A program made the position numbers and the translations under genes. The notes under the pieces were generated by a model, which worked only from the letters and a program-made list of their open reading frames with translations, had not been told where the DNA came from and did not search any database. From positions 2,129,206-2,193,205 of the forward strand of contig NZ_CP018477.1 of the NCBI RefSeq assembly GCF_002277955.1: a stretch of 64,000 nucleotides of DNA. Direction: 5' to 3'. The stretch comes from Thermogutta terrifontis (GTDB taxonomy: Bacteria; Planctomycetota; Planctomycetia; Pirellulales; Thermoguttaceae). Below are positions 9,379-18,860 of this stretch, in pieces (the first letter of the stretch is position 1; each line of letters opens with the position of its first letter).

Positions 9379-9404
9379 AGAGCGATAAGTAAGAGCGATA
9401 AGTA
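9379..9404 (+). repeat. 13-bp tandem duplication abutting a start codon
   Basis: AGAGCGATAAGTA occurs twice head to tail (9379-9391 and 9392-9404). The final A of the second copy is the A of the ATG at 9404. The duplication therefore fills the whole ribosome-binding region, where no ordinary GGAGG-type site is seen. Confidence 0.85.
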
Positions 9405-10150
9405 TGAGTGAACAGGTGTTGTCAGCCTTTCAGAAAAAGCCCGAGGAAGTTACTCAGGTGGACGTGATTGTTGTGGCTCCGCATCCGGACGACGCGGAGC
9501 TTGGGATGGGGGGCACCATTCTCAAGATGGTGGCTCAGGGACTAAGGGTGGGCATTGTCGACATGAGCGACGGCGAACCCACCCCTCACGGAAGTTCCGA
9601 GATCCGCGCTCGGGAGACAGCCCGCGCCACTGAGCTTCTCCAGCTCGCATGGCGAGTCAATTTGGGACTGCCCAATCGGTCGATCCAACCAACGCTGGAA
9701 GCGCGCGCACTGCTGGCGGGCGTCTTTCGGCTCGGTCGCCCAAAAGTGGTGTTTTGTCCTTATTGGGAAGATGCCCATCCTGACCATTGGGCTGTTACCG
9801 AAATCGCGGAGGCCGCCCGCTTTTGGGCAAAGTTGACCAAAACGAATCTTCCGGGCGATCCATATTATCCGCCGCGATTGTATTACTACTATTGCACGCA
9901 TCTTCGGAAACCGTTCACACCCAATTTCATTGTTGACATTTCTGATGTAATCGATCGAAAATTGGACGTGGTACGGTGTTATGAGAGTCAGGTCATCGTC
10001 GGCAGGCCAGTAGAACCTATCTCCTTTCTCGACCAACTTAAGGCGATCGCGGCATCCCTCGGATGGTTTGGTGGGTGTGCCTATGGAGAGGGGTTTGCCG
10101 TCAAAGAAGGACTGTGTCTTCGGGACCTCCGCGCTTTCCTCTTAGGGTGA
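9404..10150 (+). CDS. PIG-L/LmbE deacetylase, BshB1-like
   Basis: Zinc-dependent N-acetylglucosaminyl deacetylase family protein, 248 aa. APHPDDAELGMGG (residues 25-37) and the later HPDH carry the zinc ligands and catalytic Asp. LYYYYCTHLRKPF and FIVDISDVIDRKLDVV closely resemble BshB1, which deacetylates GlcNAc-malate in bacillithiol synthesis. No bshA or bshC is seen in the window, so bacillithiol synthesis is inference; another GlcNAc conjugate is possible. The ATG is preceded by a 13-bp tandem repeat instead of a normal Shine-Dalgarno. Confidence 0.82.
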   Translation: MSEQVLSAFQKKPEEVTQVDVIVVAPHPDDAELGMGGTILKMVAQGLRVGIVDMSDGEPTPHGSSEIRARETARATELLQLAWRVNLGLPNRSIQPTLEARALLAGVFRLGRPKVVFCPYWEDAHPDHWAVTEIAEAARFWAKLTKTNLPGDPYYPPRLYYYYCTHLRKPFTPNFIVDISDVIDRKLDVVRCYESQVIVGRPVEPISFLDQLKAIAASLGWFGGCAYGEGFAVKEGLCLRDLRAFLLG

Positions 10151-10471
10151 GTTATCGGCTATAGTTATTGGATGTCAAGTAAAGACCGACCGTTTTTGGT
10201 CGGCCATCGCCTGGCCGAAACGCCTGTGGGAATTCCGGTCGAAATGGATTTAACGAATAGCCGCGAGGACACTGTTGAGGCAGCCAGCAACTGCCGTATG
10301 GGATAATCATTCAAGCTGGGCGGAAAGCAATTCCGTGACTCGTAAGGCTTTTTGGGGCCGATGCTTGTTACGGTATGCTGCATTGTATCGGATCATGAGG
10401 CATGTCAGGAAACGACGTTCCTGGTGGGCACGCGGGATGAGTGACCACTGCCGTATCGCTGTCGAATTGTT
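10151..10471. other. Intergenic region with one stem-loop
   Basis: About 320 bp with no credible gene. CCGACC-GTTTTT-GGTCGG (10186-10203) can form a 6-bp hairpin shortly after the deacetylase stop codon, but it is not followed by a T-run, so it is only a weak terminator candidate. Nothing else recognised. Confidence 0.4.
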
Positions 10472-11503
10472 ATGGGTGCCCAGTTCCAGCATAGTTTACT
10501 TCTGCTCACCCAACAGTATCTGCGACGACATGCTCGTCGGCTAGCTCGCTCGCTGCGGGGTGCCTTCGACGGAGCAAATGTCGAAGCCATCCATCAGGTG
10601 CGTGTAGCGTGTCGCCGGTTGCGCGCTGGTTTTCGGGTGTTTCACGACATTTTGGGGAGGACACGGGTACGGCGGTGGCGGCGGAGCATTCGTCTTCTGG
10701 CGAAGAAACTGGGTGAAGCTCGCGACCTCGATGTCGAAATCCAGGCCACCTTGGAACGCCTTGCCCAGATTCACGATGTGCACATGATTCCCGGTGTGGC
10801 CTACTGGTTGGCACACCTGGAGCGAGAGCGGGCCCGGCTTCAGCCAAAGGTGCGACGGGCGGTGCGAAAATTTCTGCGTTCCGGTACATTGGGCAATATG
10901 CGACGGTGGTGGAGACGCTCGGTTGTCACACCCGCCTGTCAGAGCGAACCGACAAGCGATCGGACTCGCGACGCTGCGCAAATGGCACTCCAGATTTGCA
11001 TTCTCCAGCGGCGTCTGGACGCCTTTCAAAAGGCGTCCGCGTCCCTGAGCGACCCGGCCGACCAGGAGGGGCATCATGTGTTCCGGATCAGGGCTAAGAA
11101 ACTTCGGTACTCGCTGGAAGCCCTTTTGCCGGTTCTGGGAAGCACTGCGGAAGTTGCCGTGGAGGCTTTAAAGCAAATTCAAGGATGGGCGGGGGAGATC
11201 CACGACTACGATGTGTGGTCGGCACGGTTGGACAAGGCGATGAGACGGGTTGAATCGGGAGACCCGATGGCGCCCCGGTGGCTGAATCCGCACCGGCTGG
11301 TACCGGGATTGACTGCACTCCACGAGTATTACCGGCAGGCTCGAATACAGGTCTTCGATCGCTTGCGAGAATTTTGCACTCAGGAGAAGTTGCGCAACCT
11401 TTGGCGGTCGTTAGAGCAATCACATTTTCACGGCGACTGCCGTGAATCCGGTGAGACATCCGCAGCACCTGTTTGCGATGGGTTGGACGGACAGCGTAGC
11501 TAA
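10472..11503 (+). CDS. CHAD domain protein
   Basis: A 343-aa protein that is almost wholly a CHAD domain, an all-helical fold rich in Arg/Lys and His that binds inorganic polyphosphate. Two diagnostic helices are visible: AIHQVRVACRRLRAGFRVF (about 39-57) and HHVFRIRAKKLRYSLEALL (about 193-211), the two halves of the duplicated fold. The net charge is strongly basic. It is followed on the same strand by a Ppx/GppA phosphatase and polyphosphate kinase, so a role in organising or sensing polyphosphate is well supported by context. No enzymatic motif is present. Confidence 0.9.
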   Translation: MGAQFQHSLLLLTQQYLRRHARRLARSLRGAFDGANVEAIHQVRVACRRLRAGFRVFHDILGRTRVRRWRRSIRLLAKKLGEARDLDVEIQATLERLAQIHDVHMIPGVAYWLAHLERERARLQPKVRRAVRKFLRSGTLGNMRRWWRRSVVTPACQSEPTSDRTRDAAQMALQICILQRRLDAFQKASASLSDPADQEGHHVFRIRAKKLRYSLEALLPVLGSTAEVAVEALKQIQGWAGEIHDYDVWSARLDKAMRRVESGDPMAPRWLNPHRLVPGLTALHEYYRQARIQVFDRLREFCTQEKLRNLWRSLEQSHFHGDCRESGETSAAPVCDGLDGQRS

Positions 11504-11684
11504 TTGGATATATGACTAACTGGTTTAGTAAGTTACCCAGTGCGCCACCTGTTTAAATGCGTGGCTGTTTGGCACTTTTGGGCCTGAAATGGGAATACAC
11601 CCTGAGCCGGGGAACGCGTTGGAAGCTGCGTAAGCCGACGGTGGGTTACTACTATTTCAACTCGAGTATTGCCGCTCAAATCAG

Positions 11685-13247
11685 ATGATACCCTCCGAGG
11701 AAAGCAAGGAAACGACTGGTCGGGCACACCCCGTGGCCGTTATTGATATCGGCACGAACGCTATTCGTATGGTGATCGCCCAGGTTTTTGAAGATGGGCA
11801 GATTGAAGTGCTGGAGCGAGTCCAACGGCCCATTCGGTTGGGAAAAGATACGTTTTCTCGCGGCCGGATTGGGGCCCAGTGCATGCGCTCGGCTGTGGAA
11901 ATACTCCGAAACTATCAGAAGATAATGGAGACCTACGGGGTGGAAAAAGTCAGGGCAGTGGCGACCAGTTCGCTTCGCGATGCTGCCAATGCCGACAACG
12001 TCCTTGACCGTATCTTTCTGGCGTGCAGACTCTCCGTGGAAGTAATCAGCATTGCCGAAGAAGGTCGGCTGACGGTGGCAGCGGTGCGGGAGGCTGTCGA
12101 AGCCTTTCCAGAGGTCAACCAGGGAAAAACTTTGATTGTCGATGTGGGGGGCGGAAGTACCATCCTGACGATTCTTGAAGAGGGCGAGATTGTCAATTCA
12201 GTTGGGTGGCGTCTGGGATCTGTGCGGCTCCTGGAAACCCTGGGATTGCAATCCGAACCGCCCGAACGCGCCGCCCAGGTTCTGGAACAACACATTCGCA
12301 GCCAGGTCGCGATGGCAAAGCGCACACTGCCGCTGGCAGCGTGTGACACGTTTGTCGCGGTCGGGGGAGACGTTCGATTTGCCGCCCGCGTGGTGGGATA
12401 TCCCAGCCGTTCAGAGAAACTGTTCATTGTTGAAAAGGAACAATTCCAAAAATTGATACGCCGATGTCAGCGCTACCGACCGGAAGAGTTGGCCCGGCAG
12501 TACAATCTTCCCCTTACCGAGGCGGAGACGCTGCTCCCTGCGCTATTAACCTACTGGGAGCTGCTGTGCCATACTTCCGCTCCGCACGTGATTGTCTCCC
12601 AGGTCTCGATGCGGGATGGGCTTCTGCTGGAACTAGCCCGACAGACCACGGGCAAGGAAGATACCGCTCTTCAGGAGGGCATCATTCACGCGGCTCTGGC
12701 GATGGCTCAGCGTTATGGTGCAGACCTGGAACACGCGCAAATTACTGCTGATATTGCGGTCCGATTGTTCGACACTCTCACCACTGACCACGGCTTGGGA
12801 AGTCGGGAGCGGCTTCTATTGCGGGTGGCAGCAATTCTCCACGAGGTTGGGGGATACATCAACCTGAGTGCTCATCATAAGCATAGTTATTACATCATTG
12901 CGCATTCAGAAATCTTTGGATTGACACGAGGAGAGACACAACTGGTAGCCCACGTGGCCCGGTATCACCGGAGAAGTTCGCCAAAGGTTTCTCACCTGGA
13001 CTACATGGCCCTGCCGCGGGAATCTCGCGTGATCATCAATAAACTGGCTGCCATCCTGCGTGTGGCCGACGCTTTGGCACGAGGCAGGATTCGCCAGGCA
13101 GAACAGGTGGAATTTCACCATGAGGGCGACGAATTGAGTATCGTGGTCCATGGTGCTGAGAATCTGGTTCTTGAAAAGAAATCGGTGGCAGCCAAAAGCG
13201 ACATGTTTGAGGATGTCTACGGAATGAAGATCCGTTTCGAACAATAA
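11685..13247 (+). CDS. ppx: Ppx/GppA phosphatase with C-terminal HD-type domain
   Basis: Exopolyphosphatase/guanosine pentaphosphate phosphatase family, 520 aa. Residues about 10-310 are the actin-like ASKHA phosphatase: VAVIDIGTNAIRMVIAQ (first phosphate loop), ATSSLRDAANADN, and VDVGGGSTILTI (second phosphate loop). Residues about 320-510 match the HD-like domain of long Ppx proteins, with HEVGG and HHKHSYYIIAHSEIFGLT. It hydrolyses polyphosphate ends and/or pppGpp. It lies between CHAD and ppk1 genes on the same strand (gaps 181 and 86 nt), which favours polyphosphate as the substrate. Confidence 0.9.
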   Translation: MIPSEESKETTGRAHPVAVIDIGTNAIRMVIAQVFEDGQIEVLERVQRPIRLGKDTFSRGRIGAQCMRSAVEILRNYQKIMETYGVEKVRAVATSSLRDAANADNVLDRIFLACRLSVEVISIAEEGRLTVAAVREAVEAFPEVNQGKTLIVDVGGGSTILTILEEGEIVNSVGWRLGSVRLLETLGLQSEPPERAAQVLEQHIRSQVAMAKRTLPLAACDTFVAVGGDVRFAARVVGYPSRSEKLFIVEKEQFQKLIRRCQRYRPEELARQYNLPLTEAETLLPALLTYWELLCHTSAPHVIVSQVSMRDGLLLELARQTTGKEDTALQEGIIHAALAMAQRYGADLEHAQITADIAVRLFDTLTTDHGLGSRERLLLRVAAILHEVGGYINLSAHHKHSYYIIAHSEIFGLTRGETQLVAHVARYHRRSSPKVSHLDYMALPRESRVIINKLAAILRVADALARGRIRQAEQVEFHHEGDELSIVVHGAENLVLEKKSVAAKSDMFEDVYGMKIRFEQ

Positions 13248-13333
13248 AATACTATTTTGAACGTTTATGGCTGGGTGATTTCACAACTTGAGGTCAGTTG
13301 AATAACTTTGCGGAGCCAATTCGGGGACGGTCG

Positions 13334-15469
13334 ATGAAGAAAAAGAGCTTTTCTGATCCTTCGCTCTACATCAACAGAGAATTGAGTTGGCTGGAATTCA
13401 ATGAGCGGGTTCTCCAGGAGGGTTTGTCGCCGGATGTTCCTCTTCTCGAACGACTGAAATTTCTCGCGATAGTCAGCACGAACTTGGACGAATTCTACAT
13501 GATCCGGGTCGCCAGCCTCAAGCAACTTCAAAAGGCTGGAAAATCACGGCGTGATATTTCGGGTATGACGCCTGAGGAGCAACTTCAGGCAATTGCCGAG
13601 AGAGTTCGCCGGATGGTGAAGGACCACGATCGCGGCGTCCTGCGCGCGTTCGAAGAGCTTGCTGAGCACGGAATACAATGGCTCCGACCAGCCCAATGGT
13701 CCGAAGAAGATCGCGTCTTTTTGCGGCAGTACTTTGAGCGAGAAATAGCCCCCATCCTTACCCCTTTAGCAATGAGCGATTTATCGCCTCCTCCGGCGAT
13801 TCCGGGGCTACAGATTCATCTCGGTGTGGTTTTGCGATCTCGAAAAAAAGATAACGGGAGCGAGGGGAAAATTGCGTTTGTTCCCATCCCCACACGCCAT
13901 CCCCGGTTTGTCTTTCTGCCCGCGACGCAGGGACACCGCCTGGCCCTGCTCGACGATGTGATAGCAACGTTTGTCCAAAACCTCTTTCGCGGCTATCAGG
14001 TGGTGTATGCTGGGCCGTTCCGTGTAACTCGGGATGCCGACGTCTCAATCCAGGACGATGACGCAAGTGATCTGCTGAACGCGGTGGAGGAAGCGATTCT
14101 GGCCCGTCGCCGCCGGGCGGCTGTGCGTTTGGAACTGGCCGCGGGGACGCATGAACGACTTTATGAATTTCTATTGAATCTGTTCCAGTTGACGGATGAA
14201 GATGTGTTCGCGGTGGAATCATTTATTTCCGCCGCATCTCTGCGGGAAATTGTGGGGCTGCCAGGTTATACGCACCTGCGCGATCCCGAGTGGCCACCGC
14301 AACCTCCGCGCGATCTGCTGGGGTGGGAGGACCTCTGGAAGGCGGTCCTGGACCACGACGTGATGCTGTTCCATCCCTACGAAAGTTTTGAACCCGTGGT
14401 GAGATTTCTCCGCGAAGCAGCCAACGATCCTGATGTGTTGGCGATCAAGCAGACTCTCTATCGCACGAGCGGGGAATCACCCATTGTGGAAGCCCTGGAA
14501 ACGGCTGGCCGAAAAGGCAAAGAAGTCACGGTGATCGTCGAAGTCAAAGCGCGGTTCGATGAGGCAAGAAACGTCCAGTGGGCAAGACGGCTGGAAGATG
14601 CCGGATGCCACGTGATCTATGGGGTGGCCGGCTACAAGACTCACGCGAAGGCCCTGCTGGTTGTCCGAAGGGAACAGGGACGAATTCGACGGTATGTGCA
14701 TCTTTCTACTGGCAATTATAACGATCAAACGGCACGGATTTACTCGGATATCGGGCTGTTTACTGCAGACCCAGATATAACCACGGATGTAGCAAGCTTT
14801 TTTAATCTCCTCACAGGATATTCTGAGGCAGTGGGGTGGAACAAACTCACTGTTGAACCAGGAGAACTGAAGGCAAAATTCATCTCCCTGATTGAACGAG
14901 AAATCGAGGCAGCCACGGCCGACTATCCGGGACTGATTCTCGCAAAAATCAACTCTCTCCAGGATAAAGATATTTGCGCCGCACTTTACAGGGCAAGTCA
15001 GGCGGGTGTTAAGATTAAACTGAATGTCCGCGGTATTTGCTGCCTGCGTCCCGGGATTCCCGGTGTTTCGGACAATATTGAAGTGCGATCGATCGTGGAT
15101 CGATTTCTGGAGCATGCCCGAGTCTTCTATTTCTCAAACGGCGGGCGAGAAGAAGTGTACCTGGCCAGCGCGGATTGGATGGAACGCAATCTCGAACGGC
15201 GTGTCGAAATTATCTTTCCCGTGCAGGACCCTGTTCTGCAACAGCGGTTGATGGAAATTCTCAACATTTACTTTTCAGATAACACTAAGGCCTGGGAACT
15301 CTGTCCGGACGGAACCTATCGCCGTGTTGCGCCGGGGCATCCCCGGATCCGCGCGCAGGAATACTTTTACCAAAAAGCCGTCGAGGCGGCCCAAACATCT
15401 CTTCCCAGGGACATTCGCTATCGTCCACTACACCGGGAACAGGCGTCCAGCGAAACCTCGGAACGATAA
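13334..15469 (+). CDS. ppk1: Polyphosphate kinase 1
   Basis: Reversibly polymerises ATP gamma-phosphate into polyphosphate. 711 aa from ATG 13334, the usual PPK1 length (N, head, C1 and C2 domains). The N-domain begins YINRELSWLEFNERVLQEG. The autophosphorylated histidine is in GYKTHAKALLV (H437), followed by YVHLSTGNYND, and the second catalytic His is in FLEHARVFYFSNGG. A TTG start 36 nt further upstream is possible, but ATG 13334 with GGGGACGG just upstream fits the family N-terminus. Third gene of the CHAD-ppx-ppk run, with 86 nt between ppx stop and this start. Confidence 0.95.
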   Translation: MKKKSFSDPSLYINRELSWLEFNERVLQEGLSPDVPLLERLKFLAIVSTNLDEFYMIRVASLKQLQKAGKSRRDISGMTPEEQLQAIAERVRRMVKDHDRGVLRAFEELAEHGIQWLRPAQWSEEDRVFLRQYFEREIAPILTPLAMSDLSPPPAIPGLQIHLGVVLRSRKKDNGSEGKIAFVPIPTRHPRFVFLPATQGHRLALLDDVIATFVQNLFRGYQVVYAGPFRVTRDADVSIQDDDASDLLNAVEEAILARRRRAAVRLELAAGTHERLYEFLLNLFQLTDEDVFAVESFISAASLREIVGLPGYTHLRDPEWPPQPPRDLLGWEDLWKAVLDHDVMLFHPYESFEPVVRFLREAANDPDVLAIKQTLYRTSGESPIVEALETAGRKGKEVTVIVEVKARFDEARNVQWARRLEDAGCHVIYGVAGYKTHAKALLVVRREQGRIRRYVHLSTGNYNDQTARIYSDIGLFTADPDITTDVASFFNLLTGYSEAVGWNKLTVEPGELKAKFISLIEREIEAATADYPGLILAKINSLQDKDICAALYRASQAGVKIKLNVRGICCLRPGIPGVSDNIEVRSIVDRFLEHARVFYFSNGGREEVYLASADWMERNLERRVEIIFPVQDPVLQQRLMEILNIYFSDNTKAWELCPDGTYRRVAPGHPRIRAQEYFYQKAVEAAQTSLPRDIRYRPLHREQASSETSER

Positions 15470-15834
15470 AAACGAGACCAGTGCCAAACTGAAAGCCCTG
15501 GACAGTTGCGTATCAGCTTTCGTTGCCAAGACTGCAAGGCGTTTTGCCAACTTGTGCCGGAATGCATGCGCCGAGGTGCGGGCATGCGCGAGGGCGAGAT
15601 GATTCCGGTGCAACAAAGCTCCGCGTGGCCATTTGCGAAGCGATAGAACCCCAGCACGCGAGAGGGGGCATAATCCAAAGGCTCCATTCTGCGAGCCCTG
15701 GCGCGGTGACGGTGTCAAAGGCTTGACCGAAGCGAGCCGGAACAAATCAGATCCTAACCGTCCCGGTTCCCACAAGAAATGGGCCGCGCTCTCTCTTGAA
15801 AATGTCTGAATATCCGTCCGCCAAGTCTGGAGCG
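15470..15834. other. Convergent intergenic region, nothing recognised
   Basis: About 365 bp between the converging ppk1 and EF-G-like genes. Short frames on both strands lack motifs. No clear terminator hairpin, promoter pair or RNA gene was seen. Confidence 0.5.
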
Positions 15835-17937
15835 TTATTCCTCTTCTTCCTCTTCCAGCTTGGCTTTTTCGATGATTTCCCGCTGGATATTGGCGGGCAC
15901 GACATCATAGTGGCTGAACTCGAGTGTATAACTCCCCTGTCCGCCGGTAATACTCGAGAGGGCCCGGCTGTAATTGATGACTTCCGCCAGGGGCACCTCC
16001 GCTACAATCGTTTGAAAGCCACCTCCCGCGGAGGTCATACCGAGCACCCGACCGCGGCGTCCCGACAGGTCGCTGTTGATATCCCCCACTTTGTCAGCCG
16101 GTACCGTCACTTCGATCTTCACAATCGGTTCCAGCAGGGCAGGCTTGGCCTGTTGGAAGACGTTCCGGAACGCCATCGAAGCTGCCGTCTTGAAAGCCTG
16201 TTCCGAACTGTCCACAGGATGGTGTTTTCCGAAGAAGACTTCCACGCACACATCCTGAACCGGATACCCGGCGATGACTCCCTTGGCGATTCGTTCAAGA
16301 AAGCCTTTTTCGACGGCGGGCATAAAGTTACTCGGAATAGTTCCGCCCACGATGGAGTCAATCCACAGGAAATTCGACTCCTCATGGTAGTGGATTTCTT
16401 TCATTTCAGGAAAGCGTTCCTTGGTGGCAAACTCCTCAATCTTTGTGCCACGTGGGAACGGGAACATCCGGATGTGGACCTCCCCAAACTGGCCGCGACC
16501 ACCCGTTTGCTTCTTGTGGCGGTACATCCCTTCGGCCTTGGCCTGGATCGTCTCCCGATAGGGAATTTTCGGCTCTTTGACGTCCACCTCGACCTTGTCA
16601 CGCCGCTTGAGTCGCTCTCGGATAACCTGAAGATGCAACTCGCTCATCCCCGTGATGACCAACTCCTTGGTCTGGGGATCGCGATCCAAACGGCAGGTCG
16701 GATCTTCCTGACAAATTTTGGCGAGGGCGCCTGAGAGTCGCTGCTCGTCGCCCCGACTCTTCGGCGAGATAGCAAGACCCGTCATAGGCGTGGGGAACTC
16801 GATGGGAGGCATGCACAACTCGCCGATCGACATACCTGTGCGAAGCTCTTCCACTTTCGTCACGGCGACGATTTCACCCGCGATGGCCTCCTCGACGGGC
16901 ACCATCTCACTGGCCTGAACATGGAAGAGTTGCGCGATTTTTACACCTTTCCTTTCACCGACGACGGGAACGGTAGTATTCGCCTTGAGTGTCCCCGAGA
17001 AAACGCGGAGATAGCTGATCTTCTGCACGAAGGGGTCAACCCGCGTTTTGAACACCTGCGCGACGAGGGGGCCGTTCGGATCGGCATGGAGTTCAACGGT
17101 CTCTTCGGCGTCAACCTTTTTCGCCTTGCGAACAAGGCGATCGGGGGAAATGCCGCACAACTCAAACGTCTGGAGCAACTCGGGAATCCCGACACCAGTC
17201 TTCGCTGAGATGCACACGATGGGGATCAGCGAACCGTCCAGCATGGCCCGGGCGAGCAACCGCGAGATTTCTTCATCCGTCGGCATTTGGCCTTCGAAAT
17301 AGCGCCCGAGAACTTCCTCGTCGGCGACAACGATGGATTCCATAAGAGACTGGCTGATGCTGCTCGGGTCGATCACCGCCCCGGCGACGTTGCTCTCCGC
17401 ACGCAGAGTGCTCGCCACGCCACGAAATTCCTGTCCCAGGCCGATCGGCACATTGAGCGGAACACAGCGATCACCGAATGTCTCTTTAATTTGGTTGAGC
17501 AACTTGGGAAAGTCGATGTTCTCAGCGTCGAGCTTGTTGAGGATGATCAACCGTCCAAGCCCTGCCTTTTCCGCCTCTTGAAAAACGCGTCGCGTGTTGA
17601 CTTCGATTCCCGCCTGCGCGTTGATGACGATGGCAGCGATGTCCACGGCTCGAAACGCCCCGATGACCTGGCCGATGAAGTCTCGGTAACCCGGGGTATC
17701 GAGCACGTGATAGTGATATCCATTGTGGTCGAAGAACGTGACCTTGGCCTCGATGGTGTAGCGATGGGCCTTCTCCTCTTCGTCGAAATCGCAGAAGCTG
17801 GTGCCCTCATCCACGCTCGCTGGTCGGTTGATGGCCCCTGTGAAATTGAGAAGGTGATCGAGAAGCGTGGTCTTTCCCACCGAACCGTGACCGCATAAGG
17901 CAATATTGCGAATTTTGTTGACGGACAGTTCTGCCAT
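15835..17937 (-). CDS. EF-G-like translational GTPase (EF-G2 type)
   Basis: A 700-aa GTPase with full EF-G domain order. The G domain carries GHGSVGKTTL (P-loop), DTPGYRDF and NKLD; domains II-V follow, ending in an EF-G IV/V region (GRRGRVLGMTS) and a run of six Glu. It differs from canonical EF-G in having S-V in the P-loop instead of D-A/H-G and Tyr in place of the catalytic His of DTPGH, both features of the EF-G2 paralogue family (for example in Thermus). It is therefore probably not the main translocase; its cellular role is uncertain. ATG 17937 follows GAGGGA at 9 nt; a GTG two codons earlier is less well spaced. No rpsL/rpsG/tuf genes are nearby, consistent with a paralogue. Confidence 0.88.
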   Translation of the reverse strand: MAELSVNKIRNIALCGHGSVGKTTLLDHLLNFTGAINRPASVDEGTSFCDFDEEEKAHRYTIEAKVTFFDHNGYHYHVLDTPGYRDFIGQVIGAFRAVDIAAIVINAQAGIEVNTRRVFQEAEKAGLGRLIILNKLDAENIDFPKLLNQIKETFGDRCVPLNVPIGLGQEFRGVASTLRAESNVAGAVIDPSSISQSLMESIVVADEEVLGRYFEGQMPTDEEISRLLARAMLDGSLIPIVCISAKTGVGIPELLQTFELCGISPDRLVRKAKKVDAEETVELHADPNGPLVAQVFKTRVDPFVQKISYLRVFSGTLKANTTVPVVGERKGVKIAQLFHVQASEMVPVEEAIAGEIVAVTKVEELRTGMSIGELCMPPIEFPTPMTGLAISPKSRGDEQRLSGALAKICQEDPTCRLDRDPQTKELVITGMSELHLQVIRERLKRRDKVEVDVKEPKIPYRETIQAKAEGMYRHKKQTGGRGQFGEVHIRMFPFPRGTKIEEFATKERFPEMKEIHYHEESNFLWIDSIVGGTIPSNFMPAVEKGFLERIAKGVIAGYPVQDVCVEVFFGKHHPVDSSEQAFKTAASMAFRNVFQQAKPALLEPIVKIEVTVPADKVGDINSDLSGRRGRVLGMTSAGGGFQTIVAEVPLAEVINYSRALSSITGGQGSYTLEFSHYDVVPANIQREIIEKAKLEEEEEE

Positions 17938-18054
17938 AGTCACTGTTCCCTCGCTTTCTCAGGGTCCACAACGCTCGATCGTGCTTCCTTGAGTGTGTCC
18001 CTCAACAGAAGTGACAGTTATGCGTGGATGTTCTCCGTTAATTCCCACGACGGC

Positions 18055-18074
18055 CCCTCCAAAAAACCGGAGGG
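18055..18074 (-). terminator. Possible hairpin downstream of hisA
   Basis: CCCTCC and GGAGGG form a 6-bp GC-rich stem around an 8-nt loop, 25 nt beyond the hisA stop. There is no T-run after the stem on the minus strand, so this is only a weak terminator candidate. Confidence 0.35.
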
Positions 18075-18098
18075 TTACTCTTCATCCGCGGTTAGACT

Positions 18099-18860
18099 TC
18101 ACCGCGCCGAGTTGGCCGACACGGATCCCCCTTCGGTTGCTTCACGTTCTCCAGCGGCCTCCAGTGCTTCCGAGAGGCTGAAACGCTGTTCATAGAGGGC
18201 CCGGCCCAAAATGCAACCCGCCAGGCCCGCGGCTTTTAAGGCGCGGATGTCCTCGAGCGTGGTGATTCCGCCCGAGGCGATCACAGGGACGCTGACGGAT
18301 CGCTGCAACGCGGCCATCGCAGCCACATTGACGCCTTTCAGCATTCCATCACTCGCAATGTCCGTATAAACGATCGCAGCGATCGGCTCGTCCTGGAATC
18401 TCTGCGCCACCTCGACGGCGGATTCCCGTGTGGTCTCAAGCCACCCATCGGTGGCGACCAATCCATCCCGAGCATCCAACCCCAGGACGATTTGCCCTGG
18501 AAATCGGCGGCACAACTCTCGGAACCACTGGGGATCCTTGATCGCCCGAGTGCCGATGACCACTCTCGCCACTCCTGCCCCGAGCAGTTCCGCCACCGCC
18601 TCAGTCTGCCGTAGTCCCCCGCCCACCTGGCAGACCAGGCCCGTTGCCTGAACGATCTTGATTATTACAGGAAAATTAGTAGGGTTTCCCGTCCTGGCCC
18701 CGTCGAGGTCCACAATATGGAGGCGCATTGCTCCTAGCCGCTGCCAGTGCCGCGCCATTTCAACCGGATCTTCGCCATATACAGTTTCCCGGTTGAAGTC
18801 CCCCTGGCAGAGCCTAACGCACCGGCCGCCTCTGATATCGATCGCGGGCCAGACCTCCAC
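18099..18860 (-). CDS. hisA: HisA, ProFAR isomerase
   Basis: Phosphoribosylformimino-5-aminoimidazole carboxamide ribotide isomerase, fourth step of histidine synthesis. 253-aa (beta/alpha)8 barrel. The catalytic aspartates are D8 (PAIDIRGGRCVRLCQGDF) and D129 (LGLDARDG). Half-barrel phosphate motifs CQVGGGLR and VIASGGITT are both present, and the IVDLDGA motif is seen. The start is a GTG at 18860 with GAGGAG upstream. No other his gene is adjacent, so it is a solitary his gene here. The C-terminal 20 residues are Ala/Glu/Ser rich and look unconserved. Confidence 0.95.
   Translation of the reverse strand: MEVWPAIDIRGGRCVRLCQGDFNRETVYGEDPVEMARHWQRLGAMRLHIVDLDGARTGNPTNFPVIIKIVQATGLVCQVGGGLRQTEAVAELLGAGVARVVIGTRAIKDPQWFRELCRRFPGQIVLGLDARDGLVATDGWLETTRESAVEVAQRFQDEPIAAIVYTDIASDGMLKGVNVAAMAALQRSVSVPVIASGGITTLEDIRALKAAGLAGCILGRALYEQRFSLSEALEAAGEREATEGGSVSANSAR

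Noticed and set aside
10186-10203. Hairpin CCGACC-GTTTTT-GGTCGG as a terminator
   Set aside because: The T-run is in the loop and not after the stem, so termination is not supported.
15796-16734. Plus-strand frame of 312 codons
   Set aside because: It is antisense to the EF-G-like gene, whose GTPase and EF-G motifs are unambiguous.
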